A stretch of 64,000 nt of DNA from Herminiimonas sp. (GCA_028292265.1 JAQGMR010000004.1:1-64000), one strand, 5' to 3'; positions 46,360-55,280 are shown, counted from the stretch's first letter. Notes: generated by a model from the letters alone, not told the origin. A program made the numbers and translations.

Positions 46360-47985
46360 TTGGAATCTGCGGGAAAGTACGACTACATCATCATTGGTGC
46401 CGGTTCGGCGGGCTGCGTTCTGGCAAACCGCCTGACCCAGGATTCGGGCGCGTCGGTCCTGCTGATCGAGGCCGGCCGCAAGGACGATTACGTGTGGATC
46501 CATATTCCGGTCGGCTACCTGTATTGCATTGACAATCCGCGTACCGACTGGTTGTACCGCACCGAAGCCGATGCCGGTCTCAACGGAAGGACACTTATTT
46601 ACCCGCGCGGCAAGGTACTTGGCGGCTCGTCGTCCATCAACGGCATGATCTACATGCGCGGACAAGCCGCCGATTACGATCAGTGGGCAGCGTTGTCGGG
46701 CGATCCCTCCTGGCGCTGGGACGCTGTGCTTCCACTGTTTCGAAAGACCGAGGACTACCATGGTGGCGCTGACGACTTTCATGGGGCAGGCGGCGAATGG
46801 CGCGTGGAGCGGCAGCGCCTTAAATGGGAAATCCTGGATGCGTTCCGCGAGGCGGCGGCCGAGAGCGGCATTCCAAAGACGGACGACTTCAATCGCGGGA
46901 CCAACGAAGGTTGCGGCTTCTTCGATGTCAACCAGAAAAAGGGCATCCGCTGGAATACTGCGAAAGCTTTCCTGAGTCCGGCGAGCCGTCGAGGCAACCT
47001 CGACATCATGACCGGCTGCCATGTCCGGCGCTTGCGCGTGGAGAGCACTGAGCAGGGCAAGGCTTGCACCGGCGTCGAGTTTGAGGGGGGCGGTAGGGAA
47101 TGGTTTGCAGAGTCCGCGCGCGAGACCCTGCTGTGCGCCGGCTCCATTGGCTCGCCGCAGATATTGCAATTGTCGGGAATCGGCCCTGCCGACCTGCTGA
47201 CCCGCCTGTCGATTCCCGTTGTCCATGAGCTTGCCGGCGTTGGCGAAAATCTTCAGGACCACCTGCAGATCCGCATGGCGTTCAAGATCAAGGGCGCCAA
47301 GACCTTGAACACCATGGCCGGAAACTGGTTTGGCAAGATGCGAATCGGTATGGAGTACATGGTTAACCGAAGCGGCCCAATGTCGATGGCGCCATCCCAA
47401 CTCGGTGCCTTCACACGCTCAGACCCTGGCCAGGACCGGCCTAACCTTCAGTACCATGTCCAGCCACTTTCGCTTGAGCGCTTCGGTGAACCGCTGCACC
47501 CGTTCCCGGCCTTTACTGCAAGCGTGTGCAACCTGCGTCCGACCGCGCGCGGCCACGTCCGCATTGCTTCACAGGACCCACTTGCCGCGCCCAAAATTAC
47601 GGCGAATTACCTCAGCACGCCGGCCGACCGAAAGATTGCCGCGGAATCGCTGACATTGACCCGCAAGATTGTTTCTGCGCCGGCCTTGCGAAAATATGCG
47701 CCAGAAGAATTCAAGCCTGGCATACAGTTTCAGACCGAGGAGGAACTGGCATGCGCCGCTGGAGACATCAGCACGACCATATTCCATCCTGTTGGCACCT
47801 GCAAGATGGGTCGCAGAGACGATCCGTTGGCGGTCGTGGACAGCGAGTTGCGGGTGATCGGCATCAAAGGACTGAGGGTGGTGGACGCTTCCATCATGCC
47901 GTTGATAACGTCTGGAAATCCTAACTCACCGACGATCATGATCGCGGAAAAAGCAGCGCAGTTGCTGCGAAGCGCTGCATGCTGA
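46360..47985 (+). CDS. GMC-family oxidoreductase (choline dehydrogenase-like), TTG start
   Basis: A 541-residue FAD enzyme that oxidises an alcohol. The FAD motif is YIIIGAGSAGCVLANRL (residues ~9-25), GMC signature 1 is GKVLGGSSSINGMIYMRG and signature 2 is GSIGSPQILQLSGIGP. The catalytic pair is His in FHPVGTCKMG and Asn in GNPNSPTIMIAEK. The start is TTG 46360 with GGGAGGG 5 nt upstream; no ATG occurs before the FAD motif. Choline is one possible substrate, but no betaine-aldehyde dehydrogenase or BetI is adjacent, so another alcohol is likely. It is downstream of mmsA. Confidence 0.92.
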   Translation: MESAGKYDYIIIGAGSAGCVLANRLTQDSGASVLLIEAGRKDDYVWIHIPVGYLYCIDNPRTDWLYRTEADAGLNGRTLIYPRGKVLGGSSSINGMIYMRGQAADYDQWAALSGDPSWRWDAVLPLFRKTEDYHGGADDFHGAGGEWRVERQRLKWEILDAFREAAAESGIPKTDDFNRGTNEGCGFFDVNQKKGIRWNTAKAFLSPASRRGNLDIMTGCHVRRLRVESTEQGKACTGVEFEGGGREWFAESARETLLCAGSIGSPQILQLSGIGPADLLTRLSIPVVHELAGVGENLQDHLQIRMAFKIKGAKTLNTMAGNWFGKMRIGMEYMVNRSGPMSMAPSQLGAFTRSDPGQDRPNLQYHVQPLSLERFGEPLHPFPAFTASVCNLRPTARGHVRIASQDPLAAPKITANYLSTPADRKIAAESLTLTRKIVSAPALRKYAPEEFKPGIQFQTEEELACAAGDISTTIFHPVGTCKMGRRDDPLAVVDSELRVIGIKGLRVVDASIMPLITSGNPNSPTIMIAEKAAQLLRSAAC

Positions 47986-48085
47986 CAAGGCAGCAGGCAT
48001 GCTGAAGAGTGGCGAATTCGGCAATGTGTTGGAAGCTTGGCAATCGGCATGTATGATGCGCTTTGGCTGGTTTATGCTGGATGCC

Positions 48086-48103
48086 TACGGTAGTAATACC
48101 GTA
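48086..48103. promoter_or_regulatory. 18-bp palindromic operator-like site before the liv-type operon
   Basis: TACGGTAGTAATACCGTA is a perfect 7-bp inverted repeat with a GTAA centre. It lies 75 nt upstream of the first ABC gene, in a 193-nt gap that otherwise has nothing notable. Symmetry and size suit a dimeric repressor or activator; the cognate regulator is unknown and a transcript hairpin is the alternative. Confidence 0.6.
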
Positions 48104-48178
48104 TTGCCTGAGGTCGTCGCGCTGTGTACGATGCGCCACCGATTATTGATGCGAAAACAATAAGCAACAGGAGGCGAG

Positions 48179-48952
48179 ATGGCGGATGTCATTCTTGAGA
48201 CCAGGCACCTGACCAAGGAATTTAAGGGGTTTACGGCGGTCAATGACGTCAACCTCAGCGTGGAACGCGGCCATATTCACGCCCTGATCGGCCCCAATGG
48301 CGCCGGCAAAACCACCTGCTTCAATCTCCTCACCAAATTTCTCGAGCCGACCACCGGCACAATCCTTTTCAACAATCGCGACATCACGTCCGCGGCCCCC
48401 GCGCAGATCGCGCGACAGGGCATCATCCGCTCCTTCCAGATTTCTGCTGTATTCCCGCACCTGACGGTATTGGAAAACGTACGCGTCGGTCTTCAGCGAA
48501 CGCTCGGCACGTCGTTCCATTTCTGGAAGAGCGAACGCAGCCTGAACCGTCTGAACGACCGTGCCCGGGCTCTGCTTGACGAAGTCGACCTCGGTGAGTT
48601 TGCCGATACCGTCACCGTCGACCTGCCCTATGGTCGCAAGCGTGCGCTCGAAATTGCCACCACGCTGGCCATGGAGCCCGAACTGATGCTGCTTGATGAG
48701 CCGACTCAGGGCATGGGCCATGAAGACGTACATCGCGTGACCGAGTTGATCAAGAAGGTGTCAGCGGGACGCACCATTCTGATGGTTGAGCACAACATGA
48801 ACGTGGTGTCCGGCATTTGCGACCGCATCTCGGTACTCCAGCGCGGCGGCATGCTGGCCGAAGGAACTTACCAGGAGGTGTCCAGCAATCCGCAGGTCAT
48901 GGAAGCCTATATGGGCACGACGACCGGCGCGCTGGAAGGCGCGTCGCATTAG
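48179..48952 (+). CDS. livG: Branched-chain amino-acid-type ABC transporter ATPase, LivG-like
   Basis: A 257-residue ATPase. Walker A is GPNGAGKTTCFNLL, the Q loop follows in SFQISAVFPHLTVLEN, the signature region is LPYGRKRALEIATTL and Walker B is LMLLDEPTQGM. The switch His is in MVEHNMNVV. The C-terminus has the LivG-type end (SNPQVMEAYMGT). GGAGG precedes the ATG closely. It is the first of five genes for a complete hydrophobic-amino-acid-type (HAAT) importer. The name follows the family; the substrate may be another small acid or amide. Confidence 0.92.
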   Translation: MADVILETRHLTKEFKGFTAVNDVNLSVERGHIHALIGPNGAGKTTCFNLLTKFLEPTTGTILFNNRDITSAAPAQIARQGIIRSFQISAVFPHLTVLENVRVGLQRTLGTSFHFWKSERSLNRLNDRARALLDEVDLGEFADTVTVDLPYGRKRALEIATTLAMEPELMLLDEPTQGMGHEDVHRVTELIKKVSAGRTILMVEHNMNVVSGICDRISVLQRGGMLAEGTYQEVSSNPQVMEAYMGTTTGALEGASH

Positions 48953-49020
48953 TCTTGATTGTTGTGAGTTGACAAGTCGGGCCGCTTCAACGGAGCGTGC
49001 TCGAGCGAGAAAGAGAGCTG

Positions 49021-49728
49021 ATGGATAAAGCGCTGGAAATCACCAATCTGCAAGCATGGTATGGCGAGTCGCACATTCTCCATGACGTTAACCTGAGCGT
49101 TAATCGCGGCGAGGTCGTGACGCTGCTCGGTCGAAATGGGGCTGGCCGGACCACGACGCTGCGCGCAATCATGGGCCTGACCGGCACGCGCAAGGGATCC
49201 ATCAAAATCAACGGCGTTGAAGCGATCGGCATGGCAACGCATCGCGTGGCGCATCTCGGGGTCGGTTACTGCCCTGAGGAACGCGGCATCTTTTCGTCGC
49301 TGTCGGCGGAAGAAAATCTGTTGCTGCCCCCGGTTGTGTCCAGCACCGACAAGGGCATGACGGTCGACGAGATCTACGAGATGTTCCCGAACCTTGCCGA
49401 GCGGCGGTCAAGCCAGGGAACACGGCTTTCCGGCGGCGAGCAACAGATGCTGGCGGTAGCGCGCATCTTGCGCACTGGCGCGCGTCTGCTGTTGCTGGAC
49501 GAGATATCCGAAGGTCTTGCGCCGGTAATCGTGCAGGCTTTGGCACGAATGATTCGCACCCTGCGAGAGAAGGGCTACACCATCGTGATGGTAGAGCAGA
49601 ACTTTCGCTTCGCCGCGCCGTTGGCCGACAGATTTTACGTGATGGAGCATGGACAGATTGTCGAAAGCTTTGCTTCTTCCGAGCTCGACGCCAAGATGCC
49701 AGTCTTGGGCGAGCTGCTCGGGGTATAG
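49021..49728 (+). CDS. livF: Branched-chain amino-acid-type ABC transporter ATPase, LivF-like
   Basis: A 235-residue ATPase paired with the LivG-like subunit. Its Walker A loop reads GRNGAGRTTT, with Arg in place of the catalytic Lys. The signature LSGGEQQMLAVARIL, Walker B LLLLDEISEGLAP and switch His region MVEQNFRFA follow; the last has Gln where ATPases usually have His. ATG 49021 has AGAGAG upstream; the open frame begins 8 codons earlier. It lies 68 nt after livG and 64 nt before the binding-protein gene. Confidence 0.9.
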   Translation: MDKALEITNLQAWYGESHILHDVNLSVNRGEVVTLLGRNGAGRTTTLRAIMGLTGTRKGSIKINGVEAIGMATHRVAHLGVGYCPEERGIFSSLSAEENLLLPPVVSSTDKGMTVDEIYEMFPNLAERRSSQGTRLSGGEQQMLAVARILRTGARLLLLDEISEGLAPVIVQALARMIRTLREKGYTIVMVEQNFRFAAPLADRFYVMEHGQIVESFASSELDAKMPVLGELLGV

Positions 49729-49792
49729 ATTGAAGTGGTGGATGGAGAGCGACAGACTTGGAATAGTCTTTAAATCATAAAAGGAGAAGACA

Positions 49793-51007
49793 GTGAACAT
49801 GCAATTGAAAGCGATTACCGCAGCCGTTTCAGCAGCACTTGCATTGGGGGTGCCAGGGGTGGCCTCGGCGCAGATTTCAGGCGACGTCGTCAAGATCGGC
49901 TTCATCACCGACTTGTCTGGCCTGTATGCAGATATCGACGGCCCAGGCGGCGTCGAGGCAATCAAGATGGCGATTCAGGACTTCGGGGGCACGGTCAATG
50001 GCAAGAAGATTGAACTGGTGACCGCAGACCATCAAAACAAGGCGGATATCGCCGCCAGCCGTGCGCGTGAATGGTTTGACCGTGATGGCGTCGATGTACT
50101 CATCGGCGGCACCAACTCTGCCACGGGTCTGTCGATGGCGAAGGTAGCAAGCGAGAAGAAAAAGCCCTTCATTTCTATCGGCGCTGGCACTGCCCGCCTG
50201 ACCAACGAAGACTGCTCTCCTTATACCGTGCACTATGCCTATGACACTGTGGCGCTGGGCAAGGGAACGGGCGGCGCGGTCGTCGCGCAGGGCGGCAAAA
50301 CATGGTACTTCCTGACGGCTGACTATGCGTTCGGCGCATCGCTGGAAGGCGATACGTCCGCGGTAGTGAAAGCGAAAGGTGGCCAGGTTCTGGGCGCGGT
50401 CAAGCATCCGCTGTCGGCATCTGACTTCTCGTCCTTCCTGCTGCAGGCCCAGTCGTCCAAGGCGCAGATTCTCGGTTTGGCCAATGCTGGTGGTGACACG
50501 ATCAACGCGATCAAGGCGGCAAACGAGTTCGGCGTCACCAAGACCATGAAGCTGGCCGGCTTGCTCATGTTCATCAACGACGTGCACTCGCTCGGCTTGA
50601 ACCTCACCAAGGGCATGTACCTGACCGACAGCTGGTACTGGGACCAGAACGAGGAAACCCGCAAGTGGTCACGCCGCTACTTCGACAAGATGAAGAAGAT
50701 GCCGTCCAGCCTGCAAGCCGCCGACTATTCCGCAACGCTGACCTATCTGAATGCCGTCAAGGCCGCCGGTACGGATGACGCGGACAAGGCTTTCTCCAAA
50801 ATGAAGGCGACCAAGGTGAACGACATGTATGCCAAGAACGGGACCTTCCGTGCTGACGGCAGCATGATCCATGACATGTACTTAATGCAGGTGAAAGAGC
50901 CGTCCACCTCCAAATACCCATGGGACTACTACAAGGTGGTCCAGGCAATTCCTGGTGACCAGGCCTTCACGACGAAGGCAGAAAGCAAGTGCGCGGCCTG
51001 GAAATAG
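49793..51007 (+). CDS. livK: ABC transporter substrate-binding protein, LivK-like (HAAT family)
   Basis: A 404-residue periplasmic binding protein of the Peripla_BP_6 type. The signal peptide ends near residue 27 (GVASAQ). The mature start SGDVVKIGFITDLSGLYADI is typical, as is VDVLIGGTNSATGLSMAKVA. It carries the ligand to the LivH-LivM pore. GTG 49793 has AAGGAG at 6-nt spacing; an ATG two codons later is spaced too far, so GTG is preferred. Residues lining the pocket differ between family members, so the ligand is open. Confidence 0.93.
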   Translation: MNMQLKAITAAVSAALALGVPGVASAQISGDVVKIGFITDLSGLYADIDGPGGVEAIKMAIQDFGGTVNGKKIELVTADHQNKADIAASRAREWFDRDGVDVLIGGTNSATGLSMAKVASEKKKPFISIGAGTARLTNEDCSPYTVHYAYDTVALGKGTGGAVVAQGGKTWYFLTADYAFGASLEGDTSAVVKAKGGQVLGAVKHPLSASDFSSFLLQAQSSKAQILGLANAGGDTINAIKAANEFGVTKTMKLAGLLMFINDVHSLGLNLTKGMYLTDSWYWDQNEETRKWSRRYFDKMKKMPSSLQAADYSATLTYLNAVKAAGTDDADKAFSKMKATKVNDMYAKNGTFRADGSMIHDMYLMQVKEPSTSKYPWDYYKVVQAIPGDQAFTTKAESKCAAWK

Positions 51008-51111
51008 GCTAAGAAGGAAGCGGCGCGCCTGCATGGCGAGACGCGTCGCTTTCCGGTTTGTCCGTCCACCACGGTGGACGCCCCCGTTGAACCTCACCGT
51101 GACGACACGCC

Positions 51112-51996
51112 ATGGAAATATTCGGCATCCCCCTGCAAGCGATGTTAAGCCAGCTGCTGCTGGGTCTCGTCAATGGTTCGTTTTATGCCATGCTGTCTCT
51201 CGGGTTGGCCGTTATCTTTGGTCTCCTGAACGTCATCAATTTTGCCCATGGCGCGCTGTACATGATGGGCGCCTTCGTTGCATGGATGGGACTGAACTAC
51301 TTCGGCATCAACTATTGGGTGATGCTGGTCGGCGCGCCACTTATTGTTGGCGCGTTTGGCATCCTCGTCGAAAAGTCCATGCTGCGGTGGTTATACAAGC
51401 TTGACCATCTTTACGGTCTTCTACTGACCTTTGGCATTACGCTAATGGTGGAAGGTGTGTTCCGCTCGATTTACGGCGTGTCGGGTCAACCGTATTCGGT
51501 GCCCGAGAGCCTCAGCGGCGCGACCAACCTCGGGTTCATGATATTGCCCAATTACCGGGCCTGGATTGTCCTGGCCTCCCTGGTCGTCTGTTTCCTTACC
51601 TGGTTCGTCATAGAGAAAACGCGGCTCGGCGCCTACCTTCGCGCAGGTACCGAGAACCCGAAGCTGGTTGAGGCTTTCGGTATTAATGTCCCCCTGATGG
51701 TGACGCTGACCTACGGCTTTGGTGTCGCGCTGGCGGCGTTTGCGGGGGTTCTTGCGGCCCCGGTCATTCAGGTCTCGCCGCTGATGGGATCGCACCTGAT
51801 CATCACGGTTTTCGCGGTGGTCGTGATCGGCGGCATGGGATCGATACTCGGGTCCATTGTTACCGGCCTTGCGCTTGGCGTGATAGAGGGCATGACGCGC
51901 GTGTTCTATCCGGAAGCATCCGCAACGGTCGTCTTCATCATCATGGCAATCGTGCTGATGATCCGGCCGGCTGGCTTGTTTGGCAAAGAGAAGTAA
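51112..51996 (+). CDS. livH: Branched-chain amino-acid-type ABC permease, LivH-like
   Basis: A 294-residue inner-membrane permease with about eight hydrophobic helices. The LivH opening LVNGSFYAMLSLGLAVIFGL, the core NFAHGALYMMG and the conserved GMGSILGSIVTGLALGVIEG are clear. It forms the pore with the LivM-like protein that begins 10 nt after its stop. The ATG is not preceded by a strong ribosome site. Confidence 0.94.
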   Translation: MEIFGIPLQAMLSQLLLGLVNGSFYAMLSLGLAVIFGLLNVINFAHGALYMMGAFVAWMGLNYFGINYWVMLVGAPLIVGAFGILVEKSMLRWLYKLDHLYGLLLTFGITLMVEGVFRSIYGVSGQPYSVPESLSGATNLGFMILPNYRAWIVLASLVVCFLTWFVIEKTRLGAYLRAGTENPKLVEAFGINVPLMVTLTYGFGVALAAFAGVLAAPVIQVSPLMGSHLIITVFAVVVIGGMGSILGSIVTGLALGVIEGMTRVFYPEASATVVFIIMAIVLMIRPAGLFGKEK

Positions 51997-52006
51997 AGGG
52001 CAAACC

Positions 52007-52978
52007 ATGAACAAGAATGTCGGCTATGCAATTGCCCTGGCGCTCGCGCTGGTCGCTCCCTTTGTGCTTTATCCCGTATTGCTGATGAAGGTGCTGTGCT
52101 TCGCACTTTTCGCCTGCGCTTTCAATTTGCTTATTGGATACACAGGGCTGCTGTCGTTTGGCCATGCTGCGTTTTTTGGCGGCGCGGGCTATGTAATGGG
52201 ATTCCTGCTGAAGGACATGGGCGTGTCGCCAATGTTGGGGCTTTTCCTTGGCACCCTGTTCGCGGCAGGTATCGGCCTGGTAATGGGAATGCTGGCGATT
52301 CGAAGGCAGGGCATTTACTTCACGATGATCACGCTTGCCCTCGCACAGATGCTGTTCTTCATTTTCCTCCAGGCGCCGTTTACGCATGGCGAAGATGGAT
52401 TGCAGGGAGTCCCGCGTGGCACGCTCTTTGGTTTGCTGGACCTCGGAAACGACATGAATTTGTATTTCCTGGTGCTGGCGCTGACGACAGGGGCATTTGC
52501 CCTGATCGTTCGCATCGTACATTCCCCCTTTGGGCAAATTCTGAAGGCGGTGAAGGAAAACGAGCCGCGCGCCGTGTCGTTAGGCTACGACGTCGACCGC
52601 TACAAGCTGCTGGCGTTTATTCTGTCAGCCGCGCTATCGGGTTTCGCCGGCTCGCTGAAGACGCTTGTAATCGGGTTTGAGACGTTGACGGACGTGCACT
52701 GGAGTATGTCTGGCCTGGTCGTGTTGATGACCTTGGTGGGAGGTCTGGGTACCTTGGCGGGCCCAATCGTTGGCGCGATAGTGATCATCGCTCTTGAGAA
52801 CAAACTCGGCGACATAGGAAGCTTTCTCTCGCGCATCACGGGAGTGGAGTGGTTTAACTCTCTCGGTGAATCGGTCACCATCGTTACTGGGCTTATCTTC
52901 ATCATCTGCGTCCTGGCGTTCCGACGTGGCATCGTCGGGGAGATCAGCGCCTGGGTGAAACGCTCCCCCGCCAGATAA
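52007..52978 (+). CDS. livM: Branched-chain amino-acid-type ABC permease, LivM-like
   Basis: A 323-residue permease with roughly nine hydrophobic helices. Family motifs are NLLIGYTGLLSFGHAAFFG and the late GLVVLMTLVGGLGTLAGPIV; the EAA-like cytosolic loop is AVKENEPRAVSLGYDV. AAAGGG precedes ATG 52007. It is the last gene of the liv-type operon and is followed 20 nt later by a terminator. Confidence 0.94.
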   Translation: MNKNVGYAIALALALVAPFVLYPVLLMKVLCFALFACAFNLLIGYTGLLSFGHAAFFGGAGYVMGFLLKDMGVSPMLGLFLGTLFAAGIGLVMGMLAIRRQGIYFTMITLALAQMLFFIFLQAPFTHGEDGLQGVPRGTLFGLLDLGNDMNLYFLVLALTTGAFALIVRIVHSPFGQILKAVKENEPRAVSLGYDVDRYKLLAFILSAALSGFAGSLKTLVIGFETLTDVHWSMSGLVVLMTLVGGLGTLAGPIVGAIVIIALENKLGDIGSFLSRITGVEWFNSLGESVTIVTGLIFIICVLAFRRGIVGEISAWVKRSPAR

Positions 52979-52997
52979 GTGCGGGGCTAGCGGAGCG

Positions 52998-53028
52998 AAG
53001 GGCGCCCACAACCGTCGGCGCCCTTTTT
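52998..53028. terminator. Intrinsic terminator of the liv-type operon
   Basis: AAGGGCGCC and GGCGCCCTT form a perfect 9-bp stem around a 10-nt loop, followed by TTT. It lies 20 nt after the LivM-like stop and could also act for the convergent alcohol dehydrogenase gene. Confidence 0.88.
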
Positions 53029-53126
53029 ACATGGCGGGATGGGAACCCGAATGTCACGGTTATGAGGACGTGGCCCATTCCGATCGATTGCTTCGCCCCG
53101 CTCATTCCAGTTGCAGCCATCCGCTT

Positions 53127-54293
53127 TCAGAGTGCGGCGGCATAGATGGCGCGGGCGTCCGAGCGCGACACCTCCCTTGGGTTATTTCCGAGCAAACGCG
53201 TCTGCAACATGGCATCGTCTGCAAGGCGGTCCAGGTCCGCCTCGACAATCCCTACCTGGCTCAGGCGCGTTTCTATTCCGACCCGTTTTGCCAGCAATTC
53301 CATGGCTTCGACGAGTGCGTTGCTGCGCGCTTCCACGCTTCCCGAATCATGGGGGGCGACAACCGCGGCCAATTCGGCGTAGTGATTGCTGGCGTCACGC
53401 GCGTTAAACCGCAAGACATGAGGCAGTACGAGAGAGTTTGAAAGGCCATGCGGGACGTGGAAGATTCCGCCGATGGGGTAGGCGAGGGCATGAACCGCTG
53501 CCACCGGTGCGTTGGCGAAGGCCTGCCCGGCAAGTGTTGCGCCCAGCAGGATCGCCTGGCGCGCCCCGACGTCGCGCCCATTGACACATACTTTCGGCAG
53601 GTTTTCCCACAACAAGGCGAGGGCGCGCAGTGCCAGCATGTCGGACACCGGGTTTTTCTTGTGGAGGGTTGTGAAAGCTTCGATCGCATGCACCATGGCG
53701 TCAATGCCGGTCGCCGCAGTCACCATCGCTGGCAGGCCAAGCGTCAGTTCCGCGTCGAGGATCGCGAGGTCCGCATAAAGCTGCGGTGAGACGACGCCCA
53801 TCTTTGTCGTTTCCCCCGTTGTGACGATGGCGATCGGGGTAACCTCTGAGCCGGTGCCAGCGGTAGTAGGCACTTGCACTAAAGGAATGCGCGTGCCCTT
53901 GACGTTCCCTATTCCATACATCGACGAAAGCGGCTGATCCGCCTGCACGAGTACCGCGATTAGCTTGGCTACGTCCATGGAGCTTCCACCTCCAATACCC
54001 ACGACGATGTCCGTGCCGTTTTTCCGGGCTTCTTCGGCTGCTTTCAGGACGACCGCCTCTGGCGGATCGGCGACCACGTCGGAACAGATCGTGACGCTGA
54101 GGCCCGAGCGGGTAAGGCTGTCGATTGGCCCCTGAAGAAGCCCGGTTCTTAAGAACCCTGCGTCCGTTACGATAAGTGCCCGGCGCGCGGTGGGGAAGTG
54201 CTGGGAGACCAGCGGCCCGAGGCGTTTCGCTGCACCGAGTTCGCAGACGATATTGGGTACAGTACTAAATCCAAATGAATTGGCCTTGTCCAT
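53127..54293 (-). CDS. Iron-containing alcohol dehydrogenase
   Basis: A 388-residue group III (iron-dependent) alcohol dehydrogenase. The NAD-binding turn is GIGGGSSMDVAKL, with VPTTAGTGSEVTP following. Metal ligands are expected in GIDAMVHAIEAFTT and in HALAYPIGGIFHVPHG. Length fits the 380-390 norm. ATG 54293 has GGAGA upstream (spacing 8); the frame extends 41 codons further without similarity. It converges on the liv-type operon. It could interconvert an alcohol and an aldehyde related to the GMC and MMSDH enzymes nearby; that is inference. Confidence 0.93.
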   Translation of the reverse strand: MDKANSFGFSTVPNIVCELGAAKRLGPLVSQHFPTARRALIVTDAGFLRTGLLQGPIDSLTRSGLSVTICSDVVADPPEAVVLKAAEEARKNGTDIVVGIGGGSSMDVAKLIAVLVQADQPLSSMYGIGNVKGTRIPLVQVPTTAGTGSEVTPIAIVTTGETTKMGVVSPQLYADLAILDAELTLGLPAMVTAATGIDAMVHAIEAFTTLHKKNPVSDMLALRALALLWENLPKVCVNGRDVGARQAILLGATLAGQAFANAPVAAVHALAYPIGGIFHVPHGLSNSLVLPHVLRFNARDASNHYAELAAVVAPHDSGSVEARSNALVEAMELLAKRVGIETRLSQVGIVEADLDRLADDAMLQTRLLGNNPREVSRSDARAIYAAAL

Positions 54294-54457
54294 TGGAAGT
54301 TCTCCGAGTTTTACCATCTGATGAGAGTTAGCTTTTAGGCCGCTACGAGGACACCGATGTGTATTGTAGCGTTGCCAGGCAGGCGGCGTCGGTGGCAAGA
54401 ATTGAAGTCTTAGCATTGGTTTAAAATGCTGCCTCTTGCCTTTCTAGTGGAAGTTAA

Positions 54458-55222
54458 ATGCCCGACGAGATTGCTGTGCTTGCCCTTGCCGCTTTTTTCG
54501 CCGGGATGATTGATGCAGTGGTCGGGGGAGGCGGGCTAATACAGATCCCCGCGCTGTTTGCTGCGCTTCCCGGCGCGCCTCCCGCCATGCTGCTCGGGAC
54601 GAGCAAACTAGCAGGCATTTGGGGGACGGCGGCCGCCGCCGTGGGATTCTCTCGAAAAGTAAAGGTGGAATGGTCCACCGCTGCTCCTGCCGCCGCGGCC
54701 GCTTTCCTCTTCGCGTTTGCTGGTGCCTATACGGTTACTCGAATTCCTCCGGACTTTATCCGAAAGTTACTTCCATTCGTGTTGGTTGCTGTTGCGCTGT
54801 ACACACTCAGCCGGAAAGATTTTGGGCGAATACACGCGCCGCTCCATGCTGGGTCCCGCGAAAAGCTTGCCGCCATACTGGTAGGGTCTGCCATCGGGTT
54901 CTACGATGGCTTCTTCGGGCCCGGCACTGGAAGCTTCTTGGTGTTCCTGTTTGTCCGCTTCTTCGGGTTCGATTTTCTCGGCGCTTCTGCGGTTGCTAAA
55001 GTCGTCAACGTTGCCTGCAATCTTGCGGCCTTGTTGTGGTTTGGCTATAGCGGCAATCTGCTATGGCAGGTTGGCGCGGTTATGGCTGTGTTCAATGTCC
55101 TCGGCTCGCTGACGGGAACACGCCTGGCTATCAAGCATGGAAGCGGTTTTGTTCGACGCATCTTTCTTGTCGTCGTCTCGGGCTTGATCTTGAAGACTAG
55201 TTACGACGCCTTCATTAGGTAA
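54458..55222 (+). CDS. TSUP-family permease (TauE/SafE)
   Basis: A 254-residue membrane protein with about eight hydrophobic helices. Two halves carry repeated motifs: GMIDAVVGGGGLIQIPALFA and, later, GFYDGFFGPGTGSFLVFLFV, the TauE/SafE signature. Members move sulphite, sulphoacetate or other organosulphur or carboxylate anions. ATG 54458 is close to the promoter of the divergent Fe-alcohol dehydrogenase. Its 3' end touches the parS region before mnmG. Confidence 0.9.
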   Translation: MPDEIAVLALAAFFAGMIDAVVGGGGLIQIPALFAALPGAPPAMLLGTSKLAGIWGTAAAAVGFSRKVKVEWSTAAPAAAAAFLFAFAGAYTVTRIPPDFIRKLLPFVLVAVALYTLSRKDFGRIHAPLHAGSREKLAAILVGSAIGFYDGFFGPGTGSFLVFLFVRFFGFDFLGASAVAKVVNVACNLAALLWFGYSGNLLWQVGAVMAVFNVLGSLTGTRLAIKHGSGFVRRIFLVVVSGLILKTSYDAFIR

Positions 55223-55238
55223 TGTTTCACGTGGAACC
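55223..55238. other. parS: parS centromere site, first
   Basis: TGTTTCACGTGGAACC matches the ParB recognition palindrome TGTTNCACGTGNAACA at all but the last base. It starts immediately after the stop of the TSUP gene and lies 144 nt ahead of mnmG. Confidence 0.9.
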
Positions 55239-55264
55239 ACGATCTATATTGGCGGCGCATATAG

Positions 55265-55280
55265 TGTTCCACGTGAAACA
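55265..55280. other. parS: parS centromere site, second
   Basis: TGTTCCACGTGAAACA is a perfect parS consensus. Its centre lies 42 bp from the first site, about four helical turns, placing both on one face of the DNA. ParB from the operon downstream is the expected ligand. Confidence 0.95.
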
